A DNA stretch of 64,000 nucleotides, taken from assembly GCF_902499045.1 (NCBI RefSeq), contig NZ_CABVPL010000009.1, positions 1 through 64,000 on the forward strand. Reading direction: 5' to 3'. Shown piece after piece: positions 8,545-19,186 of this stretch (its first letter is position 1; each line of letters begins with the position of its first letter). Both the position numbers and the translations under genes were made by a program. The notes beneath the pieces are model-generated. The model was given only the letters and a program-made list of their open reading frames with translations. It did no database searches and had not been told where the DNA came from. The stretch is from Burkholderia latens. GTDB lineage: Bacteria; Pseudomonadota; Gammaproteobacteria; Burkholderiales; Burkholderiaceae.

Positions 8545-8834
8545 AGCCCAGCGGCGCGCTCGGCGGTGCTGGCGGCATCAGCGCATCGGCACGGCGCACG
8601 ATCAATCGATGCTCGCGCTTGCCGGATGCCACTGCCCCCTCGTGCTCGTCCATCAAGCGAATGCCGGCACCGAGCACCGCACGCATGCGCGCCGAAGCGA
8701 GCGGCATGTACAGGCGGCGCACTGCGTGCCGCTGCCGCGACGCGCCAGCTCAGGTACAGCGTGCCGCCCGGTATCGGCAGCGCGGTGAGCCGGGCGGCGG
8801 CCGACACGGCGGCGCGCATGCGCCGATCCGGCAT
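8531..8834 (-). pseudogene. Possible small frameshifted gene downstream of the Mpo1-like gene
   Basis: Reading from an ATG at 8834, a Burkholderia-like frame runs MPDRRMRAAVSAAARLTALP and on to LYLSWRVA at about 8740. It then becomes low quality, while another frame takes over with RRLYMPLASARMRAVLGAGI and stops at 8531. Joined, they would give a protein of about 100 residues, 18 bases after the Mpo1-like gene on the same strand. A one-base frameshift near 8720-8750 would explain this. It could equally be two chance frames in GC-rich DNA. No family recognised. Confidence 0.28.
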
Positions 8835-8852
8835 ACCGACGCGGCCGCCGGG

Positions 8853-9377
8853 TCAGACATGCGAATGCGCGCCGCCGCGCACCGGGCCGGTGCGCCGCTC
8901 GACTTCGCGACGTACGTCGCCGCGCAGCCCCGCGAAGAACGCGACTTCGGCAACGACGAACAGCGGCCCGACCATCAGGCCAACCAGATCGTCGACGAAC
9001 GCCGGCTTGCGCCCTTCGAACCAGTGCCCGACGAACTGCACGATCCAGCCGACCACGAACGCGCCGATGCCGATCCCGAGCCATTGCGCGGTCGGCAACA
9101 GCGCGAGCGTCTGCGCGGCCCACAGCCCGAGCGCGAACAGCGCGGTCATCACGACGCCGAAGCGCAGGTCGAGCCTCAGGTAGAACACCGCGAACGCAAC
9201 GGCGAGCACGAGCGCCGGCGACAGCGCGACGCCGGCCAGCGTGCCGAGCGCCGGCCGCGACAGCAGCACCTCGACCGCGAACACGATCATCGGGATCCCG
9301 ACCAGATGCGTCGCGATGTTGCGCGCGTCGCGATGGTAGGCCGCATATTGGGAAAGATGGTCTTCAAGGGTCTTCAT
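8853..9377 (-). CDS. DUF962/Mpo1-like membrane protein
   Basis: This 174-residue protein has four to five hydrophobic segments. It carries the conserved histidine motifs of the DUF962 family: YHRDARNIATH (His15, His24) near the start and GHWFEGRKPAF near residue 130. The yeast member Mpo1 is an Fe(II)-dependent dioxygenase that shortens 2-hydroxy fatty acids, and the histidines match its metal-binding set. A similar lipid role here is inference. The ATG giving MKTLEDHLSQY is used instead of an ATG 14 codons upstream because the family begins there. It is divergent from the Crp/Fnr regulator gene. Confidence 0.85.
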   Translation of the reverse strand: MKTLEDHLSQYAAYHRDARNIATHLVGIPMIVFAVEVLLSRPALGTLAGVALSPALVLAVAFAVFYLRLDLRFGVVMTALFALGLWAAQTLALLPTAQWLGIGIGAFVVGWIVQFVGHWFEGRKPAFVDDLVGLMVGPLFVVAEVAFFAGLRGDVRREVERRTGPVRGGAHSHV

Positions 9378-9458
9378 CGCGTCTCCTGGACGATCATTGA
9401 GCGCTATGATGCGCGTCAAGCCCGAGAACCTCTGTCAGCTACCCGACATCGCGCGCCC

Positions 9459-10166
9459 ATGCCGTCGCCGCTTGCCTCCTACCTGCCGCAGATCGACGCG
9501 AACCCGTGGTTCGCCGCGCTGCCGTCCGCGTTGCGCGACGATCTGCTCGCCCGCGCCGCGCTGCGGCGCCTGCCTGCCGGCCATGCGCTGTTCCGGCGTG
9601 GCGACCCGCCGTGCGGGCTGTATGCGGTGCTGGCCGGTTCCCTGACGATAGGCGCGGTCGATCCGCGGGGCAAGGAAGCGCTGCTGATGGTCGCCGAACC
9701 CGTCACGTGGTTCGGCGAGATTGCGCTGTTCGACGGCCAGCCGCGCACGCACGATGCGATCGCGCTCGACGATACGCTGTTGCTGCACGTGCCGCAGGCC
9801 GCGCTGCTCGCGATGCTCGACGCGACGCCGCAATACTGGCGGCAGCTCGCGCTGTTGATGGCGCAAAAGCTGCGTCTGAGCTTCCTGAACGTCGAATCGA
9901 TGAGCGTGATGCCGGCCGCGCAACGGCTCGCCGCGCGGTTGCTGATGATCGCCGACGGCTACGGGGGGATCAGCGCCGCCCGCACGCGTATTCGGCTGTC
10001 GCAGGAAAAGCTCGCGGCGATGCTGTCGCTGACGCGCCAGACCACCAACCAGCTGCTGCAGGCGCTGCAAGCCGACGGCGTCGTGCGCTTGCACGTCGGC
10101 GAGATCGAACTCGTCGACGTCGGCGCGCTGCGCCGCGCGAGCGGGCTGTCCGATGGCACGGGCTGA
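9459..10166 (+). CDS. Crp/Fnr-family transcriptional regulator
   Basis: This 235-residue protein has an N-terminal cyclic nucleotide-binding-like beta roll (residues about 15-135: LFRRGDPPCGLYAVLAGSLTIG, WFGEIALFDGQPRTHDA) and a C-terminal Crp-type winged helix (about 150-225: LSQEKLAAMLSLTRQTTNQLLQAL). There is no N-terminal cysteine cluster, so it is not an Fe-S Fnr sensor. The effector is not readable. The start ATG at 9459 sits deep in a longer open frame whose upstream part is antisense to the Mpo1-like gene. It is divergent from the Mpo1-like gene and upstream of chrA, either of which could be its target. Confidence 0.88.
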   Translation: MPSPLASYLPQIDANPWFAALPSALRDDLLARAALRRLPAGHALFRRGDPPCGLYAVLAGSLTIGAVDPRGKEALLMVAEPVTWFGEIALFDGQPRTHDAIALDDTLLLHVPQAALLAMLDATPQYWRQLALLMAQKLRLSFLNVESMSVMPAAQRLAARLLMIADGYGGISAARTRIRLSQEKLAAMLSLTRQTTNQLLQALQADGVVRLHVGEIELVDVGALRRASGLSDGTG

Positions 10167-10310
10167 CGCCGCGCCGATTACGCAACCGTTCCGCGCCGAC
10201 GCCACCGCGCAAGAGCAAGACGCCGCAACGCCCGTTTTGCGCCGTCATCACGTCGCGGTATCGTGGCGGCTCACCCGTTTTTCCACGTCCACCGTCTTCC
10301 CCGCACGCAC

Positions 10311-11522
10311 TTGAGCACATCGACCGTCACCGCCCCTTCCCGCCACGCGTGGCCCGTGTTCGTCGCGTTCCTGCGGCTCGGGCTCACGTCGTTCGGCGGT
10401 CCCGTCGCGCATCTCGGCTATTTCCGCGATGAATTCGTCACGCGGCGCGGCTGGCTGACGGAACGCGCGTATGCGGATCTCGTCGGCCTGTGCCAGTTCC
10501 TGCCGGGGCCGGCGAGCAGCCAGGTCGGGATGGCGATCGGACTTTCGCGCGCGGGCTACGCGGGGATGTTCGCCGCGTGGCTCGGCTTCACGCTGCCGTC
10601 GGCGCTGCTGATGATGCTGTTCGCGCTCGGCGTGCATGCGACGGGCATGTCCGTCGCGGCCGGCGCGCTGCACGGGCTGCGGATCGTGTCGGTCGCGGTG
10701 ATCGCGCAAGCGGTGTGGGGCATGGCGCGCACGCTGTGCCCCGATGCGCGCCGCGTGACGCTGATGGCGATCGCGGCCTGCATCGCGATGCTCGTGCCGG
10801 CCGCATGGCTGCAGGTCGTCGTGATCGTCGCGGCCGGTGCGGCCGGTCTCGTGCTGTTGCCGCAGCCCGAGCGCGGCGCGCACGATCCGTTGCCGCTGCA
10901 TGTGTCGCACCGCGCGGGCGTGCTGTGGCTCGCGCTGTTCGCCGCGCTGATCGTCGTGCTGCCGATCGCCGCGGGCGCGCTTCGTTCGAATACGCTGACC
11001 GTGGTCGACGCGTTCTTCCGCACCGGTGCGCTCGTGTTCGGCGGCGGGCACGTGGTGCTGCCGCTGCTGCAAGTCGCCGTCGTCGCGCCGGGCTGGGTCG
11101 GCGATTCGACGTTCCTCGCCGGCTACGGTGTCGCGCAGGCCGTGCCGGGGCCGCTCTTCACGTTCTCCGCGTTCCTCGGCGCATCACTGCGGGACGCGCC
11201 GAACGGCTGGGTCGGCGGGACGATCGCGCTCGTGTCGATCTTCGCGCCGTCGTTCCTGCTCGTCGCGGGCACCGCGCCGTTCTGGGAACGCCTGCGCCGC
11301 AGCACGCGCATGCAGGCCGCGCTCGCCGGCGTGAACGCGGCCGTCGTCGGGCTACTGCTCGCCGCGCTCTATCACCCGGTGTGGAGCGAGACGATCGTTG
11401 CGCCGCGCGACTTCGCGGCGGCGCTCGTCGCATTCGTCGCGCTCACGTTCTGGCGCGTGCCGCCATGGGCCGTCGTGATCGCGAGCGCGGTGCTCGGATG
11501 GACGTCGACGATGCTCGCGTGA
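10311..11522 (+). CDS. chrA: Chromate transporter, ChrA (CHR) family
   Basis: This is a bidomain CHR protein of about 403 residues and 10-12 helices that exports chromate across the inner membrane by proton antiport. The two homologous halves each carry a version of the signature: LRLGLTSFGGPVAHLGYFRDEF then CQFLPGPASSQVGMAIG in the first, and FFRTGALVFGGGHVVLPLL then GVAQAVPGPLFTFSAFLG in the second. The start is uncertain. TTG at 10311 (LSTSTVTAPS) gives the usual N-terminus, while GTG at 10263 would add 16 residues; neither has a clear ribosome binding site. No chrB or chrF gene is adjacent. Confidence 0.87.
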   Translation: MSTSTVTAPSRHAWPVFVAFLRLGLTSFGGPVAHLGYFRDEFVTRRGWLTERAYADLVGLCQFLPGPASSQVGMAIGLSRAGYAGMFAAWLGFTLPSALLMMLFALGVHATGMSVAAGALHGLRIVSVAVIAQAVWGMARTLCPDARRVTLMAIAACIAMLVPAAWLQVVVIVAAGAAGLVLLPQPERGAHDPLPLHVSHRAGVLWLALFAALIVVLPIAAGALRSNTLTVVDAFFRTGALVFGGGHVVLPLLQVAVVAPGWVGDSTFLAGYGVAQAVPGPLFTFSAFLGASLRDAPNGWVGGTIALVSIFAPSFLLVAGTAPFWERLRRSTRMQAALAGVNAAVVGLLLAALYHPVWSETIVAPRDFAAALVAFVALTFWRVPPWAVVIASAVLGWTSTMLA

Positions 11523-11556
11523 TCCGGCGAACGTCGCCGCACCGCGCAAAAAACAG

Positions 11557-11581
11557 AAAAGCCCTCGCAACGAGGGCTTTT
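11557..11581. terminator. Bidirectional intrinsic terminator, chrA/sodB
   Basis: GCCCTCG, three-base loop, CGAGGGC, flanked by AAAA on the left and TTTT on the right. It can therefore end transcription from chrA (+) and from sodB (-), which converge here. Confidence 0.85.
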
Positions 11582-11625
11582 CTTGACGTGCCGCGCGCCG
11601 CAGCGGCGCGCGAAGCGCGTGGATT

Positions 11626-12204
11626 TTACACGAAGTTCTTCGCTGCGAAGTCCCAGTTCACGATGTTCCAGAACGCTTCGACGAACTTCGGACGTGCGTT
11701 GCGGTAGTCGATGTAGTAAGCGTGTTCCCACACGTCGATCGTCAGCAGCGGCTTGTCGGCCGTCGTCAGCGGCGTGGCGGCGTTGCTCGTGGACACGATG
11801 TCGAGCGAACCGTCGGCCTTCTTCACGAGCCATGCCCAGCCCGAACCGAACGTGCCGACTGCGGCCTTCGAGAACGCTTCCTTGAATGCGTCGTACGAAC
11901 CCCACTTCGCGTTGATCGCGTCGCCCAGCGCGCCCGACGGTGCGCCGCCGCCGTTCGGCGACAGGCTGTTCCAGAAGAACGTGTGGTTCCAGATTTGCGC
12001 GGCGTTGTTGAAGATGCCGCCCGACGACTTCTTGATGATCTCTTCCAGCGGCAGGTTCTCGAATTCCGTGCCCGGGATCAGATTGTTCAGGTTTGTCACA
12101 TAAGCCTGGTGATGCTTGCCGTAGTGGTACTCGATCGTCTCTTTCGAGATGGTCGGCGCGAGCGCGTCTTCAGCGTACGGGAGCGGCGGGAGCGTATGAG
12201 CCAT
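11626..12204 (-). CDS. sodB: Superoxide dismutase [Fe]
   Basis: This 192-residue cytoplasmic enzyme converts superoxide to oxygen and hydrogen peroxide. The four metal ligands are in canonical places: His27 (EYHYGKHH), His74 ([10 protein letters not shown]), Asp157 and His161 ([13 protein letters not shown]). The Gln70 context (NNAAQIWNH) and the [13 protein letters not shown] segment are those of iron-type SodB. The length equals that of E. coli SodB. The gene starts with ATG at 12204 behind a short leader and a good sigma-70 promoter at 12261-12289. It converges with chrA at a shared terminator. Confidence 0.97.
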   Translation of the reverse strand: MAHTLPPLPYAEDALAPTISKETIEYHYGKHHQAYVTNLNNLIPGTEFENLPLEEIIKKSSGGIFNNAAQIWNHTFFWNSLSPNGGGAPSGALGDAINAKWGSYDAFKEAFSKAAVGTFGSGWAWLVKKADGSLDIVSTSNAATPLTTADKPLLTIDVWEHAYYIDYRNARPKFVEAFWNIVNWDFAAKNFV

Positions 12205-12260
12205 GGCGATTCCTTCGTTGAGTATGTAGGGAGGCTGTGTTGAATGCTGCCGAGCGTCCG

Positions 12261-12289
12261 ATTGTAGGCGAGTCCGAATATCCCCGCAA
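12261..12289 (-). promoter_or_regulatory. Sigma-70 promoter for sodB
   Basis: On the minus strand, TTGCGG (-35) and TACAAT (-10) are separated by 17 bases. The -10 lies 56 bases upstream of the sodB ATG, implying a leader of about 50 nucleotides. The match in both hexamers and the ideal spacing support the call. No Fur box is obvious by eye. Confidence 0.6.
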
Positions 12290-12442
12290 ACTCACGGGTA
12301 TTTATCCGCGGCATGCGGAAAATCGGCGCTGGCGCTTCACCCGGCAGGTCAATGCGCGCGCAGCATCCGTTCCTACGCGCGGCACCACGCGCCGATCCGG
12401 CGCCGCCGCGCGCACGACCTTCGTTTCGCTTACGCGCTCTCG

Positions 12443-13825
12443 TCAGATCGTATCGGTGAGACGCGGCTGCACGTCGGCGAGCGACACGTCGGCCGAGCCT
12501 TCGGCCAGATGCACGGTCAGCCGGCGCTGCGGTTTCAACGCGGTCGGCGCACGCACTGCGCGGCCGGTCTGCGTGTCGATCAGCGCCGCGTAGCCGCGCT
12601 CGAGCGTGCGCTGCGGGCTCAGCACCTCGAGCCGCGCCGCGCACGCCGACACGCGCGCGGTGTCGCGTTCGTGACGGCGCTGCAGCGCGACCGCGAGACG
12701 TTGCGACAGCCCGGCGAGCGCATGGCGCGCATGCACCGGATCGGGCCGCGCGCGCTGCCAGCGCAATTGCGCGAGCGCGAACCGCGCACGCGCGTCGCGC
12801 ACCGGCCGCGCCGCCGCCGACGCGAGCCGCACCGCGAGCTGCTCGACATGGACGCGTTGCCGCTTCAGCCGTTCGTCCGGACTGACGAGCCGGCGCGCGA
12901 GCCAGTCGAGCTGCTGCGCACGCTGCTGGAGCCCGCGCTCCATGCTGCGCGCCAATGCGCGCTGCCGATCGGCGACCTCCGTCAGCAGCAGCGCGCGTTG
13001 CGGGCTCGCGAGCTCCGCTGCGCCGGTCGGCGTCGGCGCGCGCAGGTCGGCCGCGAAGTCCGCGATCGTGAAATCGGTTTCGTGGCCGACGCCGCTGACG
13101 ACCGGCACTTCGCTCGCCGCGATTGCGCGCGCGAGCGCTTCATCGTTGAACGACCACAGATCCTCGATCGACCCGCCCCCGCGACAGACGACGAGCACGT
13201 CGACCTCGCGCCGCGCGTTGGCCGTCTGCACGGCCGCGACCAGCTTCTCGGCCGAGCCGGCCCCTTGCACGGGCGCCGGATAGACGATCACCGGAATGTG
13301 CGGCGCGCGGCGCGCGAGCGTCGTGACCACGTCGCGCAGCGCGGCGGCCTGCAGCGACGTGACGATGCCGATCGCGCGCGGATGTGCCGGCAGCGGCCGC
13401 TTGCGTTCCGGCGCGAACAACCCTTCAGCCTCGAGCTGCGCCTTCAGGCGCAGGAACGCCTCGTACAGCCGCCCCTGGCCGGTGCGCCGCACGGCCTCGA
13501 CGTTGAGTTGCACCTCGCCGCGCGGCTCGTACATCGTGACGACCGCACGCACCTCGATCCGGTCGCCTTCGCGCGGCGTGAACTCCGCATACTGCGCGCG
13601 GCCGCGGAACATCACGCAGCGCATCTGCGCCTGCTGGTCCTTGATCGAGAAATACCAGTGACCGCTCGCGGCGCGCGTGAAATTCGACACTTCGCCCGAG
13701 ATCCACAACAGCGGGAACGAGCGCTCGAGCATCGTCGAAATCGCGCGATTGAGCGCCGAAACGGGAATCACTTCGTCGCCGCCTCGGGTCGCGCCGGGAG
13801 CGGAAAAAGGGGAGTCGGAAAGCAT
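12443..13825 (-). CDS. xseA: Exodeoxyribonuclease VII large subunit
   Basis: This 460-residue cytoplasmic protein is the catalytic large subunit of ExoVII, which pairs with XseB to degrade single-stranded DNA. An N-terminal OB fold is seen ([31 protein letters not shown], then [22 protein letters not shown]). The central nuclease core follows with [24 protein letters not shown] and [27 protein letters not shown] helical C-terminal half ends with [11 protein letters not shown]. The ATG for [11 protein letters not shown] is used; 33 upstream codons are open but not family-like. It lies behind sodB on the same strand with 238 bases between, so it probably has its own promoter. Confidence 0.95.
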   Translation of the reverse strand: MLSDSPFSAPGATRGGDEVIPVSALNRAISTMLERSFPLLWISGEVSNFTRAASGHWYFSIKDQQAQMRCVMFRGRAQYAEFTPREGDRIEVRAVVTMYEPRGEVQLNVEAVRRTGQGRLYEAFLRLKAQLEAEGLFAPERKRPLPAHPRAIGIVTSLQAAALRDVVTTLARRAPHIPVIVYPAPVQGAGSAEKLVAAVQTANARREVDVLVVCRGGGSIEDLWSFNDEALARAIAASEVPVVSGVGHETDFTIADFAADLRAPTPTGAAELASPQRALLLTEVADRQRALARSMERGLQQRAQQLDWLARRLVSPDERLKRQRVHVEQLAVRLASAAARPVRDARARFALAQLRWQRARPDPVHARHALAGLSQRLAVALQRRHERDTARVSACAARLEVLSPQRTLERGYAALIDTQTGRAVRAPTALKPQRRLTVHLAEGSADVSLADVQPRLTDTI

Positions 13826-14092
13826 GGGCGGTCGGATGAATGCTGGCGGCGACACGATAGTCCCACATGCGCGCGGCGTCCAGCGCGGACCATCGGCGTC
13901 GCGATGCCAGGAATGTGTCCACACTCTGGCAATCGTCCAGCAAAAACCCTTGCAAACCGCGCAAAAATCCAGACAATTCTTTCTAACACATTGATTTCAA
14001 TGAATTTTTAAACCTTACGGTTGGCTTCACCTCCGATTCGATGCCCGCCGGACGGGCGTTTGACGCGGACGGGCGGGCGGTTTTTCACAGAG

Positions 14093-14101
14093 TTATCCAC
14101 A
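14093..14101 (+). promoter_or_regulatory. Perfect DnaA-box sequence upstream of lpxK
   Basis: TTATCCACA matches the strict DnaA-box consensus. It sits in the 450-base gap between the divergent xseA and lpxK genes, next to the GGACGGGCG/GCGGACGGGCG repeats. A single box is not an origin. The rest of the gap holds no gene I can support; the lpxK promoter should lie here. Confidence 0.35.
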
Positions 14102-14275
14102 GGGCTCTCCGATCCGGCCCCTTCCGCCCCGCCACCCGGCCGCGCTTGCCGCGCCCGCGTGCGGCGCGCTAGAGTGCCGCCTTCCGAAGACCTTGCGGCG
14201 GTTGCCGCCCAATGGAGAATCCGTCTTGACGAATCCGTCCCACGCCGCGGCGCCCGACGCGCCGCGCCCGGCCCG

Positions 14276-15304
14276 ATGAGCGCGCGCGGCGGCCCGCTCG
14301 CGCGGCTCGAAGCGCGGCTCACGCGCGAATGGCAGCGCCGCGGCGCGCTCGCATGGGCGCTCACGCCGTTCGCGTGCGTGTTCGGCCTGTGCGCGGCGCT
14401 GCGCCGCACCGCATACGCGCAGGGCTGGAAGCAACCGGTCGACGTCGGCGTGCCGGTCGTCGTGGTCGGCAACGTGACGGTGGGCGGCACCGGCAAGACG
14501 CCGACCGTGATCGCGCTCGTCGATGCGCTGCGCGCGGCCGGCTTCACGCCGGGCGTCGTGTCGCGCGGCTACGGCGCGAACGTGAAGGCACCGACTGCGG
14601 TCACGCCCGCGTCGCGCGCGAGCGCGGCCGGCGACGAGCCGCTGCTGATCGCGCGCCGCACCGGTGCGCCGGTGTGGGTGTGCCCGGACCGCGTCGCGGC
14701 CGCGCAGGCGCTGCTCGCCGCGCACCCGGACGTCGACGTGATCGTCAGCGACGACGGCCTGCAGCACTATCGCCTCGCGCGCACGGTCGAGCTCGTCGTG
14801 TTCGACCACCGGCTCGGCGGCAACGGCTTCCTGCTGCCTGCGGGCCCGCTGCGCGAGCCGCTGTCGCGCCATCGCGACGCGACGCTCGTCAACGATCCGT
14901 ACAGCGGCGCGCTGCCGCCGTGGCCCGACACCTACGCGCTCGCGCTGACGCCGGGCGCCGCGTGGCATCTCGACCAGCCGGCGCTGCGCCGCCCGCTGTC
15001 GCAGTTCGCGAACGAGCGCGTGCTCGCCGCGGCCGGTATCGGCGCGCCGGAACGCTTCTTCGCGACGCTGCGCGCGGCGGGCCTTGCTCCGGCGACGCGC
15101 GCGCTCCCCGACCATTACGCGTTCGCCGACAATCCGTTCGTCGACGACGCCGCCGATGCGATCCTGATCACCGAGAAGGATGCAGTAAAATTGGGCGCTT
15201 CCTGGCGCGACGCTCGGCTGTGGGTCGTCCCCGTCGAAGCCGCGCTCGATCCTCGCCTCATTGCCCTCGTTGTGGAGAAACTCCGTGGACGCTCGCCTGC
15301 TTGA
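14276..15304 (+). CDS. lpxK: Tetraacyldisaccharide 4'-kinase (lipid A synthesis)
   Basis: This 342-residue inner-membrane-associated kinase phosphorylates the 4' position of the lipid A disaccharide. The Walker A motif is at 65-76 ([12 protein letters not shown]). Other family blocks are [50 protein letters not shown] and a C-terminal [10 protein letters not shown] hydrophobic N-terminal segment ([14 protein letters not shown]) provides the membrane anchor. The ATG at 14276 is chosen; the frame is open a further 85 codons upstream but that part is not family-like. It overlaps ycaR by 20 bases and leads the lpxK-ycaR-kdsB run of envelope genes. Confidence 0.95.
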   Translation: MSARGGPLARLEARLTREWQRRGALAWALTPFACVFGLCAALRRTAYAQGWKQPVDVGVPVVVVGNVTVGGTGKTPTVIALVDALRAAGFTPGVVSRGYGANVKAPTAVTPASRASAAGDEPLLIARRTGAPVWVCPDRVAAAQALLAAHPDVDVIVSDDGLQHYRLARTVELVVFDHRLGGNGFLLPAGPLREPLSRHRDATLVNDPYSGALPPWPDTYALALTPGAAWHLDQPALRRPLSQFANERVLAAAGIGAPERFFATLRAAGLAPATRALPDHYAFADNPFVDDAADAILITEKDAVKLGASWRDARLWVVPVEAALDPRLIALVVEKLRGRSPA

Positions 15305-15485
15305 AATCCTTGTGTGCCCTATCTGCAAAGGCCCGCTCCACCATGACCGCGCCGCGCAGGAGCTCATCTGCAACGCGGACAAGCTCGCCTACCCGATCCG
15401 CGACGGCATCCCGGTGATGCTCGTCGACGAAGCGCGACAGACCGTCGAAGGCACGCCGGTCGATCCGGCCGGCCCGGCCAGCTGA
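15285..15485 (+). CDS. ycaR: Trm112-like protein YcaR (UPF0434)
   Basis: This 66-residue protein is zinc-ribbon-like: [18 protein letters not shown] with Cys11 and Cys14, a third Cys29, and the family ending [16 protein letters not shown]. The start is GTG at 15285, decided by GGAG a few bases upstream and by the overlap with the end of lpxK, which suggests translational coupling. The gene regularly sits between lpxK and kdsB in proteobacteria. Its molecular role is unknown. Confidence 0.9.
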   Translation: MDARLLEILVCPICKGPLHHDRAAQELICNADKLAYPIRDGIPVMLVDEARQTVEGTPVDPAGPAS

Positions 15486-15613
15486 ACGCCGCAGCACGGC
15501 GCACGGCCGCGGTATATCCGCAGCCGCGCGCCGAACCCTGCCGGCCGCCCCGCTTTGCACGCCGCCGGCCCCGCCCCAGTCCCAGCCCCAGCCCTTCTCA
15601 CCGCCCAGTCCCG

Positions 15614-16405
15614 ATGACTCATCCGCAGCCCTTCATCGCCGTCATTCCTGCCCGGCTCGCGTCGACGCGCCTGCCGAACAAGCCGCTCGCCGATCTCGGC
15701 GGCAAGCCGATGGTCGTGCGCGTCGCCGAGCGCGCGCGCGAAGCGGGCGCGCAGCAGGTGCTCGTCGCGTCCGACGCGCAGAGCGTGCTCGATGCGGCCC
15801 GCGAACATGGCTTCGACGCGGTGCTCACGCGCGCCGACCATCCGTCCGGCACCGACCGGCTCGCGGAAGTCGCCGCGACGTTCGGGTGGAGCGACGACAC
15901 CGTCGTCGTCAACGTGCAGGGCGACGAACCGCTGATCGACCCGGCGCTGGTCCGCGACGTAGCGTCGCACCTCGCCGCGCATCCGGACTGCGCGATCGCG
16001 ACCGCCGCGCACCCGATCCACGACGCGGCCGACGTGTTCAACCCGAACATCGTGAAGGTCGCGCTCGACGCGCGCAACGTCGCGATGTATTTCTCGCGTG
16101 CGCCGATTCCGTGGAGCCGCGACGCATACCAGACGCACTGGCCCGACGTCGGATCGATGCCTGCGCCGGCGTTCCCGGTCCATCGCCACATCGGCCTCTA
16201 TGCGTATCGCGCGCGTTTCCTGCGCACGTATCCGTCGCTCGCGCAGGCGCCGATCGAGCAGGCCGAGCAGCTCGAACAGCTGCGCGCGATGTGGCACGGC
16301 GAGCGCATCGCGGTGCGGATTACCGAGCATGCGCCCGAAGCCGGGATCGATACGCCGGCGGATCTCGCACGCGTGCAGGCCCTTTTTCGGCCGGGTTCAA
16401 AATAA
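15614..16405 (+). CDS. kdsB: CMP-KDO synthetase (3-deoxy-manno-octulosonate cytidylyltransferase)
   Basis: This 263-residue cytoplasmic nucleotidyltransferase activates KDO with CTP for the lipopolysaccharide core. The CTP-binding N-terminus [23 protein letters not shown] is intact. Other family blocks are [33 protein letters not shown] and [12 protein letters not shown]. Length and order are standard. It follows ycaR with a 128-base gap and completes a lipid A/core synthesis group with lpxK. Confidence 0.96.
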   Translation: MTHPQPFIAVIPARLASTRLPNKPLADLGGKPMVVRVAERAREAGAQQVLVASDAQSVLDAAREHGFDAVLTRADHPSGTDRLAEVAATFGWSDDTVVVNVQGDEPLIDPALVRDVASHLAAHPDCAIATAAHPIHDAADVFNPNIVKVALDARNVAMYFSRAPIPWSRDAYQTHWPDVGSMPAPAFPVHRHIGLYAYRARFLRTYPSLAQAPIEQAEQLEQLRAMWHGERIAVRITEHAPEAGIDTPADLARVQALFRPGSK

Positions 16406-16463
16406 CCCGTGGCATAATCGGGCGATTGTGCGAGCCGTCCGCGACCCGCGCGTTCTCGCTTGA

Positions 16464-17273
<810 letters not shown>

Positions 17274-17303
17274 GCATCGAAGCATCGCGTCGCGCACGCG
17301 CGA

Positions 17304-17329
17304 GCCGCCCTTTCCGGGCGGCTTTTTTT
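17304..17329 (+). terminator. Intrinsic terminator after adk
   Basis: GCCGCCC, loop TTTCC, GGGCGGC, then seven T residues, 30 bases after the adk stop codon. Confidence 0.9.
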
Positions 17330-17494
17330 CGTCCGCCCGATTCGTCCCGCTCGGCCTGAACTTGCACGTTCGTGACGCGGCCGCACGCACGCGGCGGCGC
17401 CCCGTACAATCGATCGAACGCATGCGCGCGGTGACACGGCGCACCGCGCGTGGCCACCGATCGACCGGCATCGGACCCAACCAAGGAGACAGTG

Positions 17495-18253
17495 ATGGAG
17501 ATTCGCGGCAACGTCTTTCTGATCACGGGCGGCGCATCGGGCCTCGGCGCAGGAACGGCCCGCATGCTCGCACAGGCTGGCGGCCAGGTCGTGCTCGCCG
17601 ATCTGAACGAAGCGGCCGGCACGGCGCTCGCGGCCGAACTGGGCGGCGTGTTCGTGCGCTGCGACGTGTCGAGCGAGGCCGACGCGCAGGCGGCCGTCGA
17701 CACGGCGACGCGTGCCGGCACGCTGCGCGGCCTCGTGAACTGTGCGGGCATCGCGCCTGCCGCGAAGACGGTCGGCAAGGACGGCGCGCATCCGCTCGAC
17801 GTGTTCGCGAAGACGATCAACGTGAACCTCGTCGGCACCTTCAACATGATCCGGCTCGCGGCCGCCGCGATGGCCGCGACCACGCCGAACGACGGCGGCG
17901 AGCGCGGCGTGATCGTCAGCACCGCATCGGTCGCGGCCTACGACGGACAGATCGGCCAGGCCGCGTATGCGGCGTCGAAAGCCGGCGTCGCCGGCATGAC
18001 GCTGCCGATCGCGCGCGACCTCGCGCGCAGCGGCATCCGCGTGATGACGATCGCGCCGGGGCTGTTCGAGACGCCGATGCTGCTCGGCATGCCGAAGGAC
18101 GTGCAGGACGCGCTCGGCGCGATGGTGCCGTTCCCGCCGCGGCTCGGCAAACCGGACGAATACGCGCTGCTGGTGCGCCAGATCGTCGAGAATCCGATGC
18201 TCAACGGCGAAGTGATCCGCCTCGACGGCGCGATCCGGATGCAGCCGAAATAA
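17495..18253 (+). CDS. Short-chain dehydrogenase, type II 3-hydroxyacyl-CoA dehydrogenase-like
   Basis: This 252-residue NAD-dependent oxidoreductase has the Rossmann motif [15 protein letters not shown] (about 10-24), ADLNEA after strand 2, [10 protein letters not shown], and the catalytic Ser-Tyr-Lys set in [25 protein letters not shown]. The late segment [21 protein letters not shown] resembles HSD10-type 3-hydroxyacyl-CoA dehydrogenases. A role in beta-oxidation is therefore likely but not certain. The start is the ATG after CCAAGGAGACAGTG, a strong ribosome binding site, 15 codons into a longer open frame. Confidence 0.88.
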   Translation: MEIRGNVFLITGGASGLGAGTARMLAQAGGQVVLADLNEAAGTALAAELGGVFVRCDVSSEADAQAAVDTATRAGTLRGLVNCAGIAPAAKTVGKDGAHPLDVFAKTINVNLVGTFNMIRLAAAAMAATTPNDGGERGVIVSTASVAAYDGQIGQAAYAASKAGVAGMTLPIARDLARSGIRVMTIAPGLFETPMLLGMPKDVQDALGAMVPFPPRLGKPDEYALLVRQIVENPMLNGEVIRLDGAIRMQPK

Positions 18254-18335
18254 GTGCAAACAACTGCAAACGAAAAACGCCCGCGAGCGGACGTCTTCGA
18301 CCTTCGATGTGGCGCCTCGAACCGGGGCGCGCGGC

Positions 18336-19178
18336 TCAATCGTCGCCGTCGCGCTGCATCCGCTGCCGCAGTTCGGTCACCTGCGATTCGACGACGGTCG
18401 CGTCTTCCGCTTCGGGCCGCTCGCCGAGGTACTGTTCGAGATCCTCGAGTGCCGGGCGCAGGTAATCGAGCCGCGCATACGCGAAGCCGCGGTCGCGCAC
18501 TTCGTCGAGCTGTTCCGGCAGCAGGATCACGAGCCGCTGCTGCACGGCGAGCAGCCGCTGCCAGCGTTCCGTCTGCAGATAGATCGTCTTCAGGTTGCGC
18601 AGCATCCGCGCGATGATCTCGCGACTCGTGGCCGGCTGCAGCAGCGCGCGCAACGCGCTGTCGACCGCACCCGCCGCCCGCGCGACGTACGGCTCGAGCA
18701 TCTCGACCATCTCGGCTTCGGACAGCGAATGGCCGTTGGTCGGATCGATGATCAGGTCGCCGTCCGGCAGCGTCACGCGCAGCAGGAAGTGGCCGGGGAA
18801 CGACACGCCGCGCGCAGGCACGCCGATCTGCTCCGCGAGTTCCAGATACAGCACCGACAGCGAGATCGGAATCCCGCGGCGCCGCTTCAGCACCGCGTTC
18901 AGGTGGCTGTTATCGGGGTCGTAGTAATCGTTGTGATTGCACGCGAAGCCGAGTTCGCGGAAGAAGAACTCGTTCAGCGCGGCGACGCGGTCCTTCAGGT
19001 CCGCATCGTCGGCCAGCCGGCGGCGCAGCCGCGCCGCCAGCATGTCGAGCTCGGCCAGCGTGCCCTGCAGGTCGAGGTCGGGATAGGCGTCCTGTGCGAG
19101 CGACAGCGCGGTTTCCGTGACGGGCAGACTGTCGTCGTCCGCCACGAGCGTGCTGAAGTAGTCGAGGACGCGGGTCAT
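18336..19178 (-). CDS. SirB1-family protein (transglutaminase-like with TPR)
   Basis: This 280-residue protein has a SirB1 N-terminal transglutaminase-like domain (residues about 40-190: ALNEFFFRELGFACNHNDYYDPDNSHLNAVLKRRRGIPISLSVLYLELA split over two helices, then GVSFPGHFLLR and LIIDPTNG). C-terminal helices (about 195-270) read like tetratricopeptide repeats. The usual transglutaminase Cys is absent at the ISLS position, so protease or transferase activity is doubtful. It follows murJ by 8 bases on the same strand and is very likely co-transcribed. Function unknown. Confidence 0.87.
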   Translation of the reverse strand: MTRVLDYFSTLVADDDSLPVTETALSLAQDAYPDLDLQGTLAELDMLAARLRRRLADDADLKDRVAALNEFFFRELGFACNHNDYYDPDNSHLNAVLKRRRGIPISLSVLYLELAEQIGVPARGVSFPGHFLLRVTLPDGDLIIDPTNGHSLSEAEMVEMLEPYVARAAGAVDSALRALLQPATSREIIARMLRNLKTIYLQTERWQRLLAVQQRLVILLPEQLDEVRDRGFAYARLDYLRPALEDLEQYLGERPEAEDATVVESQVTELRQRMQRDGDD

Positions 19179-19186
19179 TGCGGTCG

